Assembly: GCA_039916485.1 (NCBI GenBank)
Contig: JBDSLH010000007.1
Span: 1 to 64,000 of the forward strand
Origin: JAPUDQ01 sp039916485
GTDB taxonomy: Bacteria > Patescibacteriota > Saccharimonadia > Saccharimonadales > Saccharimonadaceae
Reading direction: 5' to 3'
Length of the DNA: 64,000 nt
Shown here piece by piece: positions 50,295 through 59,233 of this stretch (its first letter is position 1; each line of letters starts with the position of its first letter). Position numbers and translations under genes: made by a program. The notes below the pieces were generated by a model. The model had not been told where the DNA came from, ran no database searches, and saw only the letters and a program-made list of their open reading frames with translations.

Positions 50295-52004
50295 ATGAAA
50301 CGATTTTCACAAACCTTAAGGATAGGGCTTGCGCTCTTTTTGGCTGTCTTTGGCACCAGTGCAATCCCATCAGCGGCGGCGTATGCGTTAGAGGATGCTG
50401 GGACTACAACCGAAGTACAATCTGTAGAAACACCACAACCAACGGTTGCTGAAGTACAAACCCCACCACCGGCAGTCGTCGATGAGGCTCCCCTACCAGT
50501 AGAACCCCCAGTTCTACCTCTTAAAGATGATGCTCTTGAATCTTCAAAATTACAAGAACCAGAACAACAGCTGGTCGAGGAACAAACATATGCTCCACAA
50601 AATCTACGCGAGGTTCAGTTAGAAATTTTGCCTTCCATAGCAGCAACACAGCCGATTTCTGCTAAAGCACTCACAGACCACGACTGCAACGAAACAGAAT
50701 GGCATTTTGTTATCAATCAGATTGATTCCGAAGTAAATGCCCCTGCATTTATCACAGTTAATTTCTCGAATGGTAACACGGTGGTCGTAGCTAAAAACAA
50801 GTTTACCGGAGGAGTTGCTCACTATACAACAACAAGCAACTTGAGTAGTACGGTAGAAAGCGCAACTACAACTATTTATAGTTCCTGGAGTGGTCAGTTT
50901 AACCTCTCACATGGCCCTTGTAACGAGCCCGAGGAGAATACAGTCCCTATCCCTGCTGCTCCAGAACCAGCAGCTGCAACCTGTGAAGTTAACGGCTCGC
51001 TGACTCTACCTGCGGATACTGCTGACATTAAATGGACAATCAGTCCCGCATATACGGGCCCTGGCACCTATGATGTAACTGCAACTGCTCAAAACGGTAA
51101 GACCTTTGCGGGTACAAACGGTAACACGACAGTCACGTTCGAAGATATTGTTGTGCAATCAAAACTCTCAGGTGAGCAATGCCCACCGCCTCCATTTGAA
51201 TGTTCCGAGGGCACAGAATGGGTAGATATCAATAAAGACGAACAACAGACTGAAGACGAATGCTTTGAACCAACAGAGGGTATCTGTCACGCACTTGGTC
51301 AGGAGAACAAAGATACTTACATCTTCATCGAAAAAATCTCTCCTGCAGGTATCTTCAATGGACACCTCGGTGAAGGTCATCAGAGCGGTGAGGATATAAT
51401 TCCTCCATTCACTTACAAAGGTGTAACTTATAGCCAGAACTGGGATACAGTTGGTCAAACTCTCTTCAATAACGGATGTGTTGTTAAAGAAGTAACCCCA
51501 GCCGAGCCTACATTCGTTAATCCAACCTGTGAAGCCGCATTTGGGCGCGTAATCATTCCTATTAAAGTAGGGGTTGTCTACAAGATAAACGGCATTGAAA
51601 GATCTGCTGGTAGTTATAGCTACTCTGCCAACACAACAGTAGTCGTTACAGCTGAAGCTATGAACGCTGCATACACTTTAGATCCTGAAGCTGTCGCATC
51701 ATGGGAGTACGATTTTGATGCTGCACCCGTAAATTGTACCTTAGGTGATACAGATGTATGTCCAAACCTACAAGGATCTCAAGTCGTTGTACCGACTGGC
51801 TATGTACGAGATGCTATGACTGGTAATTGTACACAACCTCAAGTTCTCGCCGCAATTACAGTTACGCCAGCTCAACAACAAGTCTTACCTGCTTCGTTAC
51901 CTGCAACAGGAGCATCGGATACAAGCAATATCTATCTTATTCTCGGCATGGCGTTCAGTGCGCTCACCTACTTTGCAATGCTTCGTCGCTACCAAGAAGC
52001 TTAG
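50295..52004 (+). CDS. secreted surface protein with canonical LPATG tail
   Basis: This protein of about 569 residues has a signal peptide (LRIGLALFLAVFGTSAIP) related to that of the previous gene, then a Pro/Glu-rich spacer. Near residue 340 is the shared domain EGICHALGQENKDTYIFI, GEGHQSGEDIIPPF, SQNWDTVGQTLFNNGC. Several small beta domains flank it (SLTLPADTADIKWTI; FGRVIIPIKVGVVYKIN). The end is LPASLPATGASDT, a hydrophobic helix and RRYQEA, a true LPxTG-type sortase signal. GAGGGG precedes the ATG at 50295, which is preferred over 50274. Paralogous to the preceding protein. Confidence 0.83.
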   Translation: MKRFSQTLRIGLALFLAVFGTSAIPSAAAYALEDAGTTTEVQSVETPQPTVAEVQTPPPAVVDEAPLPVEPPVLPLKDDALESSKLQEPEQQLVEEQTYAPQNLREVQLEILPSIAATQPISAKALTDHDCNETEWHFVINQIDSEVNAPAFITVNFSNGNTVVVAKNKFTGGVAHYTTTSNLSSTVESATTTIYSSWSGQFNLSHGPCNEPEENTVPIPAAPEPAAATCEVNGSLTLPADTADIKWTISPAYTGPGTYDVTATAQNGKTFAGTNGNTTVTFEDIVVQSKLSGEQCPPPPFECSEGTEWVDINKDEQQTEDECFEPTEGICHALGQENKDTYIFIEKISPAGIFNGHLGEGHQSGEDIIPPFTYKGVTYSQNWDTVGQTLFNNGCVVKEVTPAEPTFVNPTCEAAFGRVIIPIKVGVVYKINGIERSAGSYSYSANTTVVVTAEAMNAAYTLDPEAVASWEYDFDAAPVNCTLGDTDVCPNLQGSQVVVPTGYVRDAMTGNCTQPQVLAAITVTPAQQQVLPASLPATGASDTSNIYLILGMAFSALTYFAMLRRYQEA

Positions 52005-52016
52005 ATATCAATATAC

Positions 52017-52045
52017 TTGACATAAGAACTATTCTGTGTTATTAT
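52017..52045 (+). promoter_or_regulatory. promoter of the fourth surface protein
   Basis: TTGACA (52017-52022) and TATTAT (52040-52045) are 17 bases apart. Confidence 0.75.
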
Positions 52046-52075
52046 TGATTGATAAATATAGGTAAAGGAGTTTAC

Positions 52076-53164
52076 ATGAAACGATTACTACGTGCTTTGG
52101 TCATCAGTCTCGCGCTTGTTACATCAAGTTTTGCAAGTATTGTGCCGCTAGCAACAACCCCAGTTAGTGCAGCTACAGTTACAGATTGTAGCGACAACGC
52201 TGTCGTTAACTGTGGTGTGCATACAGTGAACGAACTACAAAGTTCATACAAAGGTGACGTCAAAGCAGTATATAACCACATGGGTATTACCGATGGAATG
52301 GTTAGTGGCACTGCAAACATCAAAGAAGGTGTAGTCACCAAATCAGGCGATGTACTCGTCGGCGGTAAAGTTATTGCAACTGATGCTATTAGCGTCGGTC
52401 GTACTAACAAACCAGGTAGCACAGCATTTACTGCTGGTGGAACAACATTCTACCAACGATCAACATCTAGCACATTCACAAGCTCACAGCTTGATGCATA
52501 TGTCATGGTTGATAACACAGGTAAATTCCTCGGCGCAGTCATCAAGTCTTGTGGTAACCCAGTCAAAGCTACTCCAGTTGTCGTGAAAGTCCCTGCAGCT
52601 GCTTGTACTGCTGTCACAGCACACAAATTGACTCGTACTACCTACCGCTTTACTGGTACTGCAACGGTAAAAGATGGCGCTACTATATCTGCATACGTAT
52701 TTGCAGTAAAAGGACCATCTGCTACTAACTCATACACTGTTGCCTCTACGACTACTACCGCTACAACTCCTACGGTAACCGTCACTGCAGCAGGTACATA
52801 TACAGTTACGTTGACAGTTAAAACATCCCTTGGCGACAAGACTGGTGCAAACTGTGCAACAACCTTCACTGTTGAAAAAGAAAAGACTCCTGAGACACCT
52901 GCACCTGTAAAGACTGTTGTTTGTAACCCTGCTACAGGCCAGACAATCACGGTCGAGGAAAAAGATGCAAAGAACTACAAGCCAGTTGGTGATGTCGCTT
53001 GTCAGCCAAAGGTTGAATCAGCAAAAACTGAAAAAGTAGAAGTCATTGCAAGCACAGGCCCTGGTGAAATCCTCGGTGGTGTTGCTGGACTTGGTTCCCT
53101 AACAGCTGCTGGTTATTACCTACGCGCAAGTCGTCAACGACTTATCAATACGCTCAAAAAATAA
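52076..53164 (+). CDS. secreted protein with PKD-like domain and IASTG tail
   Basis: This protein of about 362 residues has a signal peptide (ALVISLALVTSSFASIVPLA). Residues about 45-170 form a Cys-containing domain (AVVNCGVHTVNELQSSYKGD, GGTTFYQRSTSSTFTSSQLDAYVMVD) and residues about 185-270 a PKD- or Ig-like beta domain (YRFTGTATVKDGATISAYVF, VTAAGTYTVTLTVKT). The tail is VEVIASTGPGE, a Gly-rich hydrophobic stretch and a basic end. AAAGGAG lies before the ATG at 52076, favouring it over 52049. Confidence 0.8.
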   Translation: MKRLLRALVISLALVTSSFASIVPLATTPVSAATVTDCSDNAVVNCGVHTVNELQSSYKGDVKAVYNHMGITDGMVSGTANIKEGVVTKSGDVLVGGKVIATDAISVGRTNKPGSTAFTAGGTTFYQRSTSSTFTSSQLDAYVMVDNTGKFLGAVIKSCGNPVKATPVVVKVPAAACTAVTAHKLTRTTYRFTGTATVKDGATISAYVFAVKGPSATNSYTVASTTTTATTPTVTVTAAGTYTVTLTVKTSLGDKTGANCATTFTVEKEKTPETPAPVKTVVCNPATGQTITVEEKDAKNYKPVGDVACQPKVESAKTEKVEVIASTGPGEILGGVAGLGSLTAAGYYLRASRQRLINTLKK

Positions 53165-53179
53165 TCAGTAATCAATCCG

Positions 53180-53222
53180 TTCGGGTTTCGCGAGTCTACT
53201 TTGTAGGCAAGCGGAACCCGAA
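53180..53222. terminator. hairpin between convergent surface protein and sensor kinase
   Basis: TTCGGGTT and AACCCGAA pair around a short inner stem (GTCTAC / GTAGGC) and span the kinase stop codon. It could end both transcripts; no T-run. Confidence 0.4.
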
Positions 53223-55307
53223 TTCGCTTCCTTCGCCTTCTTTGCTCTCAAATATAATTTCGCCACCATGTGCTACAACAACACGTTTTGCCATGAATAG
53301 GCCGATTCCCGTTCCATCTGGACGGGCTTTTTTTGCGTTATCGGCACGGAAGAATTTTGAGAACAATCGTCTGCGTGCTTGAGCCGGGACACCGATTCCA
53401 TTATCTTTAACGCGGAATAATATTTCATCCCGCTGCGTTTCGAGAACTAATAGTATTTCTCCACCCTCTGGTTTAGCATAAAAGATAGCATTGTCGATAA
53501 AATTCATCATTACCTGACGTATCTTTGTTTCGTCTATATTGAGTAATGGAAAGTTAGCTGGTTCGTCGTAGAGTAATGTTACATGTCGAGCTTTGGCAGA
53601 CTGACGTAACTGTGTTATTTCTTCTCTTAGTAGCAGCGGTAAAGACACAACGGCTCGCTCCAGCTCGAATTTGCCTGTCTGCATACGTGATAAATTCAAA
53701 AAATCTCCGATGAGATATACCATCCGTTGAGACGAATCGAATGCTTCCTCTAACGCCTTTCGCTGCTCAGGCTTGATCTCCCCAAGATCTTCATCAAGAA
53801 GCATACTAATATACCCTTTAATGCTCGTCAATGGTGTCCTAAGTTGATGCGACGCCATAGAGATAAACTCATCCTTGCTTGCATCGAGTTGACGTAATTT
53901 TTTATTTGTTTCGCGCATTTCTTTCGTAGCATCACTGACTCGGTCCTGGAGTGTTCTGTTAAATTCTTGAATTTGTTCAAGCTGCAACGAATTTTCTAAT
54001 GCAATCGCAATTTCGTCTGCAGCGATGTTTAAAAGAGTGACATCCTTTAAAATATACGCATCCCCACTACGCTTTGGCCCTAACACCAACCATCCTAGAT
54101 GTCTTGTTTGAAGCCGGATATCGACAATAACTTCAAACCCTTGTTTACGCATCCACGCAATATCTATGTCGGTATTTTCATCTGTATCAAGTGATACGAC
54201 ATTGCTCTTTCTACTTTTAAAGAACTCGGATAATGTACTGGCTTGCGAGTCTTCAAATAAAATTAATTCTGCTTTGTCGGTGAGAAGTGTGTTTCTTAGT
54301 AATTTAGCTACACGAGCTGCAATATCCCGACGAAGCTTTGCTCTTAGCAAAATATCTCCCAAAATATCAAGTATGTTTTGAATCTCATATTCATTTTTGA
54401 AAAAAATTTGTTTCGTGATAGTATCGAAAGATTTCCGAATTGGAGAATACACCAAAATAGCTATAGCTGTCATAGAGGCATAAAATATCTCGATGTTTAC
54501 AGGAAATCTAAAAACGTCGACTAAAATTTGCCGTGTAGCAAGAACGCACAGCATATAGAGGCCGACTATACACCCTAATGTAAAAACATAGCCCAATGCC
54601 CTGGTTGCAAATCTTCGCACCTCGAACAACCTATACCTTCTCATTGCATACAAAAAACTAAATGCATATATAAATGAACTTGTCGGACCAGCCCATAAGA
54701 GCGTCCCTACTCCAAGTACGGGTAAAAATAAATTAGTAATAAACGCTACAAAGCTACTGAGCAAAATACCTCTAAATGCAAATTGCGCTTGAGGTTTCCT
54801 TTCTTCAGGTAAGCGTTTTATTTTTTGGGAAAACGTCTGCGAGAAAACACGCGAAAACGCGGCGAAGTAGCCTGCATATATACAATATAAAACTGGTGCA
54901 ACAGATGGCTCGTAGATCACGGTATTTATCTGACTACCCAAAATAATTCTGTCAGCACATAACGCCACAATAGTTGTCGAGGCTAGCCAAGCAACCGTAA
55001 GAGTCTTGCGCTGTGAAATACTCAAAACTCTGTTGCTAAAAGGGAAATTATCGGCGAACCAGATAAGCCAGTACATTATGGCCATTGGAGCCAGAAGAAA
55101 CAAATATTTTCCTACGCCACCATATTCATGTATCGGAAAAAGAAGTACCAATAGTGCCCCTATAGCCCATAAATTTGCAAGTAGCGCTGCAATGATAGAT
55201 GCTCTGACAGATTTTTTAAATTCTCCGCCGACTTTTGAGAGTAGCAATGCCATAACAAAATTAAGGCTAACTGTTGCAATAGTAATATAAAGAATACTAT
55301 CTTTCAT
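53196..55307 (-). CDS. membrane sensor histidine kinase
   Basis: This 703-residue protein has seven or eight membrane helices in the first 290 residues, a GAF-like sensor region (about 300-440), a coiled coil, and the transmitter. The H-box is ASHQLRTPLTSIKGY with phospho-acceptor His487, the N-box NFIDNAIFYAKPE, G1 VKDNGIGVPA and G2 GTGIGLFMAKRVV. The N-terminal multi-helix region recalls sensors that bind hydrophobic or membrane signals. It overlaps the end of the acyl-ACP-reductase-like gene by 11 bases. The single-domain response regulator at 57289 is a possible partner. Confidence 0.92.
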   Translation of the reverse strand: MKDSILYITIATVSLNFVMALLLSKVGGEFKKSVRASIIAALLANLWAIGALLVLLFPIHEYGGVGKYLFLLAPMAIMYWLIWFADNFPFSNRVLSISQRKTLTVAWLASTTIVALCADRIILGSQINTVIYEPSVAPVLYCIYAGYFAAFSRVFSQTFSQKIKRLPEERKPQAQFAFRGILLSSFVAFITNLFLPVLGVGTLLWAGPTSSFIYAFSFLYAMRRYRLFEVRRFATRALGYVFTLGCIVGLYMLCVLATRQILVDVFRFPVNIEIFYASMTAIAILVYSPIRKSFDTITKQIFFKNEYEIQNILDILGDILLRAKLRRDIAARVAKLLRNTLLTDKAELILFEDSQASTLSEFFKSRKSNVVSLDTDENTDIDIAWMRKQGFEVIVDIRLQTRHLGWLVLGPKRSGDAYILKDVTLLNIAADEIAIALENSLQLEQIQEFNRTLQDRVSDATKEMRETNKKLRQLDASKDEFISMASHQLRTPLTSIKGYISMLLDEDLGEIKPEQRKALEEAFDSSQRMVYLIGDFLNLSRMQTGKFELERAVVSLPLLLREEITQLRQSAKARHVTLLYDEPANFPLLNIDETKIRQVMMNFIDNAIFYAKPEGGEILLVLETQRDEILFRVKDNGIGVPAQARRRLFSKFFRADNAKKARPDGTGIGLFMAKRVVVAHGGEIIFESKEGEGSEFGFRLPTK

Positions 55308-56571
55308 GCTTTTCGTTCTGCATGTCGACTATAACGCCTGCATTTTGCCATTCAGCACGATCAATACCAACCTGGTCCATCAATGATCCGACGCTGAGTG
55401 CTGCTTGAGGAGTTACGGGATGAACAATCGCTCGAGAAAAATCTTTAGTGTGCCAGATCGTTGCTAGTTCTGCTTCGCAACCCCATATATCAGACGAAGT
55501 GTGGAGGCCATTGTCACCATATCTAAATGCACTTTTTCTTTTGTATAGTTTATCGAGGCCTCGCCCAACAACCCACACAACCTTGCCTCCTTGAGCCTCT
55601 ACCTCATCACGGGAAAAACTACCAGGCTGACTATCATCAATTATTATCTTTCCACGCAAATCCCACTCATCTTTAATTTTAATAGTGCTCGTAATCGCAG
55701 AAACAATAATCGATGATGAGCGGATTACATCTTCATTGGATAGGGCGGCTTCGGCTCTGTCACCATATTTTCTGTTCAATTCTTTTACTACATTCCGCAG
55801 TATATGTGGACGAGTGTCGAAGATAAGAACTTTTATATTTTTATATCTATCGAGTAGCAATGCAGCGCTAGACGCACCTATAGATCCAGCTCCAATAATC
55901 CCTGTGGTCTCACCGTTATAGTCTTGCTCTTGTAATTCCTTATACATTTTATAGATAAGATATACAGTTCCACCGTGTCCAGTCGTAGTAGCTAAACCAT
56001 GTGCTGCCATGTCGGCACCAAATCTAGTAATTTTTGGTAATGTGGCTCCAAGTCCAACCAAATCCGGCTGTAGCTGGTCATGGATGTATTTGGAAGTTAG
56101 CCGAATAATGCGACGCACCCGCAGATATGCTCGGAACCGTGGGCGTATGTCACTTAATATATCTTGCATAAGCGGGACGAACACTATTGCGCCTACTATA
56201 TTCTCATTAGCATCGTAATACTCGTCTAACACACAAGGGGGCATTTCTGACAAAAATATCTGTGCGATTTCTGTCGGAACATAATTAACTAGTGGTAAAA
56301 AATGTTGCGCCTCACTGGTATCACATCCCTCCGCTCTTGTGATACGCGTGGGAATTGCAAAGACAAATCCATATTTACGGGGTGAGCTTCGCCGCTGATA
56401 GTCAGCAAATGCTGCGTCAATAAAGTCTTTACTAGCACGTAAAGCATCAGCGTTAACGTCTAGTTTTGCAAGCTGGTCAAGTCGTTGTGAAACGATAGTA
56501 TAATCAAAGCGTCCATATACCGGCTTCCATAGCCGCGTTTGAGATAAATCATGTATTTTTTGATTTTTCAT
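55297..56571 (-). CDS. acyl-ACP reductase (AAR)-like dehydrogenase
   Basis: This 424-residue protein resembles cyanobacterial long-chain acyl-ACP reductase. The block DLVGLGATLPKITRFG corresponds to the ALGGFTSI region, LATTTGHGGTVYLI to FTTGNTHTAYVI, and a Rossmann strand-turn GIIGAGSIGASSAALLL follows. Near the C-terminus DIWGCEAELATIWH places a Cys where AAR has its catalytic Cys. AAR makes fatty aldehydes from acyl-ACP with NADPH. The N-terminal 80 residues are extra. Operon partner is a sensor kinase; a PlsC-like gene is divergent. The assignment rests on motif order recalled from AAR and needs a profile search. Confidence 0.6.
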   Translation of the reverse strand: MKNQKIHDLSQTRLWKPVYGRFDYTIVSQRLDQLAKLDVNADALRASKDFIDAAFADYQRRSSPRKYGFVFAIPTRITRAEGCDTSEAQHFLPLVNYVPTEIAQIFLSEMPPCVLDEYYDANENIVGAIVFVPLMQDILSDIRPRFRAYLRVRRIIRLTSKYIHDQLQPDLVGLGATLPKITRFGADMAAHGLATTTGHGGTVYLIYKMYKELQEQDYNGETTGIIGAGSIGASSAALLLDRYKNIKVLIFDTRPHILRNVVKELNRKYGDRAEAALSNEDVIRSSSIIVSAITSTIKIKDEWDLRGKIIIDDSQPGSFSRDEVEAQGGKVVWVVGRGLDKLYKRKSAFRYGDNGLHTSSDIWGCEAELATIWHTKDFSRAIVHPVTPQAALSVGSLMDQVGIDRAEWQNAGVIVDMQNEKHER

Positions 56572-56656
56572 TCTTTTATATCTAAATCTTATTGTAAGTA
56601 TAGCATTAAGCGATTAGAATTCTATACATTACTAGAGACAAAAAGAATGGATTAAT

Positions 56657-57256
56657 TTGCTAGCCAATTTCGTTATATATTTCATAGAACTGCTCATGAC
56701 TACACTAGTCAAAACATGGTTACTTATTACTCGTCGACTGACCACTATCTCGTCACCTAAAACTAAACTTAGTATCAATAAGCGATATGTATATGTTGCT
56801 AATCACGCAAGTTATCTTGATCCAATAGTACTCTGGTCGGTACTTACCTTCAGACAGCGACTGAATGGGGCTCCTACAAAAGTTATGACAGCGTCATATG
56901 TTTACTTCAGCTTCTTGCGCCCACTTATTTGGCTGCTCGGTGCATATCCTGCAAAAAAACGTGAAGGACAGCGTGTACACGCTGGTATAGAGGGATCACT
57001 TTATTATTTACACCATGGATACAACATATGTATTTTTCCCGAAGGAAAGCGTTCTCTTGAGTCAGAACAACGAGCGTTCAATGGCGTCAGTCGCATACTT
57101 GCAGAAGTAGATGAATACGAGATGATACTTATTCGCATTATCTGGCAACCAGGTCCCTGGTGGAAGCGTACACTTGAGCTACGTGCCGAGATAGCACCTG
57201 ATGATCTCAATCACCATGACCCGCAGGCGATCATGAAATACATATATACTATGTAA
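56657..57256 (+). CDS. PlsC-type acyltransferase
   Basis: This 199-residue protein has a hydrophobic N-terminus and the glycerolipid acyltransferase motifs: NHASYLDP (HX4D, motif I), GAYPAKKREG region and IFPEGKRSLE (motif III). The family acylates lysophosphatidic acid or related acceptors at the inner membrane face. The frame begins at a TTG (56657); an ATG at 56696 (MTTLVKTW) is an alternative and the start is not settled. Divergent from the AAR-like gene and followed by a response regulator. Confidence 0.85.
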   Translation: MLANFVIYFIELLMTTLVKTWLLITRRLTTISSPKTKLSINKRYVYVANHASYLDPIVLWSVLTFRQRLNGAPTKVMTASYVYFSFLRPLIWLLGAYPAKKREGQRVHAGIEGSLYYLHHGYNICIFPEGKRSLESEQRAFNGVSRILAEVDEYEMILIRIIWQPGPWWKRTLELRAEIAPDDLNHHDPQAIMKYIYTM

Positions 57257-57288
57257 CTTTTAATGATAATCACGCTATACTAAATACC

Positions 57289-57660
57289 ATGACAACACTT
57301 GCAATCATAGAAGACGACCAAGTAATCTCACAAATGTACCGAATGAAATTTGAATCAGATGGATTTATCGTCCACGTGGCTCACAATGGCCAAGACGGGG
57401 TAACGCTTGTCGAACAAGTAAACCCGGATTTAATTTTGCTAGACATGCAAATGCCTGGTATGAACGGTGATGAAGCCCTCGGTGAAATCCGAAAGCACGA
57501 CTGGGGTAAGCATATCCCCGTCATCGTCCTGACCAATCTTGGCGAAGAAGAAGCACCCAAGCACTTACGTAGTCTTGGTATAGAAGGTTACATGGTCAAG
57601 GCCGATCTCACTCCTCGACAAGTTGTCGACCGAGTCAAACACGTACTCAAGCTTGTATAA
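57289..57660 (+). CDS. single-domain response regulator (CheY-like)
   Basis: This 123-residue receiver domain has the acidic pair Glu8-Asp9/Asp10, the phospho-acceptor Asp52 in LILLDMQMPG, Thr82 in VLTNLG and Lys104 in YMVKADL. There is no output domain, so it must act through protein contact. TATACT at 57276-57281 ends 7 bases before the ATG. The histidine kinase 2 kb away is the only one in the window. Confidence 0.94.
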   Translation: MTTLAIIEDDQVISQMYRMKFESDGFIVHVAHNGQDGVTLVEQVNPDLILLDMQMPGMNGDEALGEIRKHDWGKHIPVIVLTNLGEEEAPKHLRSLGIEGYMVKADLTPRQVVDRVKHVLKLV

Positions 57661-58459
57661 ATTTATGCGACGCTCGTATCACGTTATCAAATAAAGCAGC
57701 TACAGTTAGTGGACCCACTCCTCCTTTTTGAGGCGTAATCATAATATCATCGCGGTTATAAACCTCAGGATCGATGTCTCCAGCAATCTTACCACTTTCT
57801 GAAGCTGTTCCAGCGTCTATCACGATTGTGTCTGGACGAATCATATTAGACCGTATCAACCCAGGTACTCCAGCACCACTGACGATGAGTGTTGCCTTAG
57901 AACATGCATCTTCTAGATTGACTCCGTCTGCTTTATCAATGCCCTGTACGTTGTAGCCAGAATTTTGCCACATACGAGTCAACGGAGCACCCACTAGTCG
58001 TCCCTGACCTACTACTAAAATAGTTTGCTTGTGCATATCAATGTTATATCCGGCACACAACCAGTTAATCGCTAGCGCAGTCGCAGGATCATACTGGGTT
58101 TTGCTGCTTAAACCGTCAACATCTTTGCGAGCCGAGACTCGTTCTAATACTGTGTCTGTCAGTGTCTGATCAGCTAACGGCAGCTGTACAATTATGGCGT
58201 GGACAGTGGGGTCCTCATTGAGACGATCAATTTCTGCAAGAATTTCGTCTTCGCTTGTCATAACATGTTCGACATCAATAAGCACATCTTCGCCGTATTG
58301 TTTTTTAAGTCGCACATATGTATTGATGACGGGGTCGTTATTTGTCTGAACAATAGCAAGTTTTGGATGTATATTATGGGCCTGACGCAATACGCGAACC
58401 TGCTTTGCTTGACGCACTTTAATATAACTCACCAACTCTGATCCAGAAAGATATTTCAT
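57647..58459 (-). CDS. folD: methylenetetrahydrofolate dehydrogenase/cyclohydrolase FolD
   Basis: This protein of about 270 residues is bifunctional, oxidising 5,10-methylene-THF with NADP and hydrolysing the methenyl form. It shows INTYVRLKKQYG with the catalytic Lys, IIVQLPLADQTL, KDVDGLSS, the dinucleotide loop VVGQGRLVGAPL and ITPQKGGVGPLTVAAL (usually TPVPGGVGP). An ATG at 58531 is in frame upstream, but TGC-TACACT at 58467-58475 ends 7 bases before the ATG at 58459. Confidence 0.95.
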   Translation of the reverse strand: MKYLSGSELVSYIKVRQAKQVRVLRQAHNIHPKLAIVQTNNDPVINTYVRLKKQYGEDVLIDVEHVMTSEDEILAEIDRLNEDPTVHAIIVQLPLADQTLTDTVLERVSARKDVDGLSSKTQYDPATALAINWLCAGYNIDMHKQTILVVGQGRLVGAPLTRMWQNSGYNVQGIDKADGVNLEDACSKATLIVSGAGVPGLIRSNMIRPDTIVIDAGTASESGKIAGDIDPEVYNRDDIMITPQKGGVGPLTVAALFDNVIRASHKFIQA

Positions 58460-58466
58460 TGCTACC

Positions 58467-58483
58467 AGTGTAGCAGATATACT
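58467..58483. promoter_or_regulatory. back-to-back -10 elements of folD and the reductase gene
   Basis: TACACT on the minus strand (58467-58472) and TATACT on the plus strand (58478-58483) are five bases apart. Each ends 7 bases before an ATG, so the two promoters must compete for polymerase. Confidence 0.65.
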
Positions 58484-58490
58484 TGTATGT

Positions 58491-59174
58491 ATGATTATCG
58501 ATCCATACCGGTGGCACACGGTGCGCGTCACTCAAATTGCGCATGAATCTACAGATGCAGTATCCGTACAAACAGAGCGTCCTGCTGGTTATATATTTGA
58601 ATCTGGGCAGCATGCGATTGTCCGCATCACATTGCCCGATGGAACGCAGCGCCTGCGTCAGTATTCATTTGCCGGATCACCAGCTGCAAAATTAATCCAG
58701 TTTGTTATCACGCGTGCTCCACATGGAGAAGTGTCTTCTTGGTTTATAGACACGAGCAATACTGCCTCGCTCATAGAAATTTCTCAACCATTTACCGGGC
58801 CACTTCATCTGAACATAGATACCTATTCACATGTTGGCATGATTGCCGGAGGAAGCGGTATAGCACCAATGTTGAGCTACATACATACGCTTCGAGAGCA
58901 TCCGGATTCGCCTGCACGAACACTTTTGTACACAACACGATCAACGTCTCTATGCGCGGCCAATGTTCTCCAGGAGACAAAAGGAGAGACAATCCTCGTG
59001 AGACAGACCGATGTAGATGGCCGGCTCACTCATGATGAAATTATCCGAGCACTTGGAGGTTGCGACCTGATCCTCGTATGTGGCTCTCGCCAGTTTGTAA
59101 CGGAGCTTCATGCGCTCTGCACTCTACGACTACCTGACGTCACCGTGCGTGCCGAAGCATTTAGCCTCAACTAG
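58491..59174 (+). CDS. ferredoxin-NADP reductase-like flavoprotein
   Basis: This 227-residue protein has the FAD-binding RxYS motif (LRQYSFAG), the pyrophosphate/NADP region MIAGGSGIAPMLSYIH, and the C-terminal LILVCGSRQFVTEL. It belongs to the FNR-like oxidoreductase family that moves electrons between NAD(P)H and a one-electron carrier. There is no fused ferredoxin or globin domain and the partner is unknown. The ATG is the first base triplet after a 7-base spacing from TATACT. Confidence 0.9.
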   Translation: MIIDPYRWHTVRVTQIAHESTDAVSVQTERPAGYIFESGQHAIVRITLPDGTQRLRQYSFAGSPAAKLIQFVITRAPHGEVSSWFIDTSNTASLIEISQPFTGPLHLNIDTYSHVGMIAGGSGIAPMLSYIHTLREHPDSPARTLLYTTRSTSLCAANVLQETKGETILVRQTDVDGRLTHDEIIRALGGCDLILVCGSRQFVTELHALCTLRLPDVTVRAEAFSLN

Positions 59175-59233
59175 CATTGACCAAAAAAACTAGTTATATT
59201 ATGCTTATGTCATTACTTCAAGAGGATCCATCT

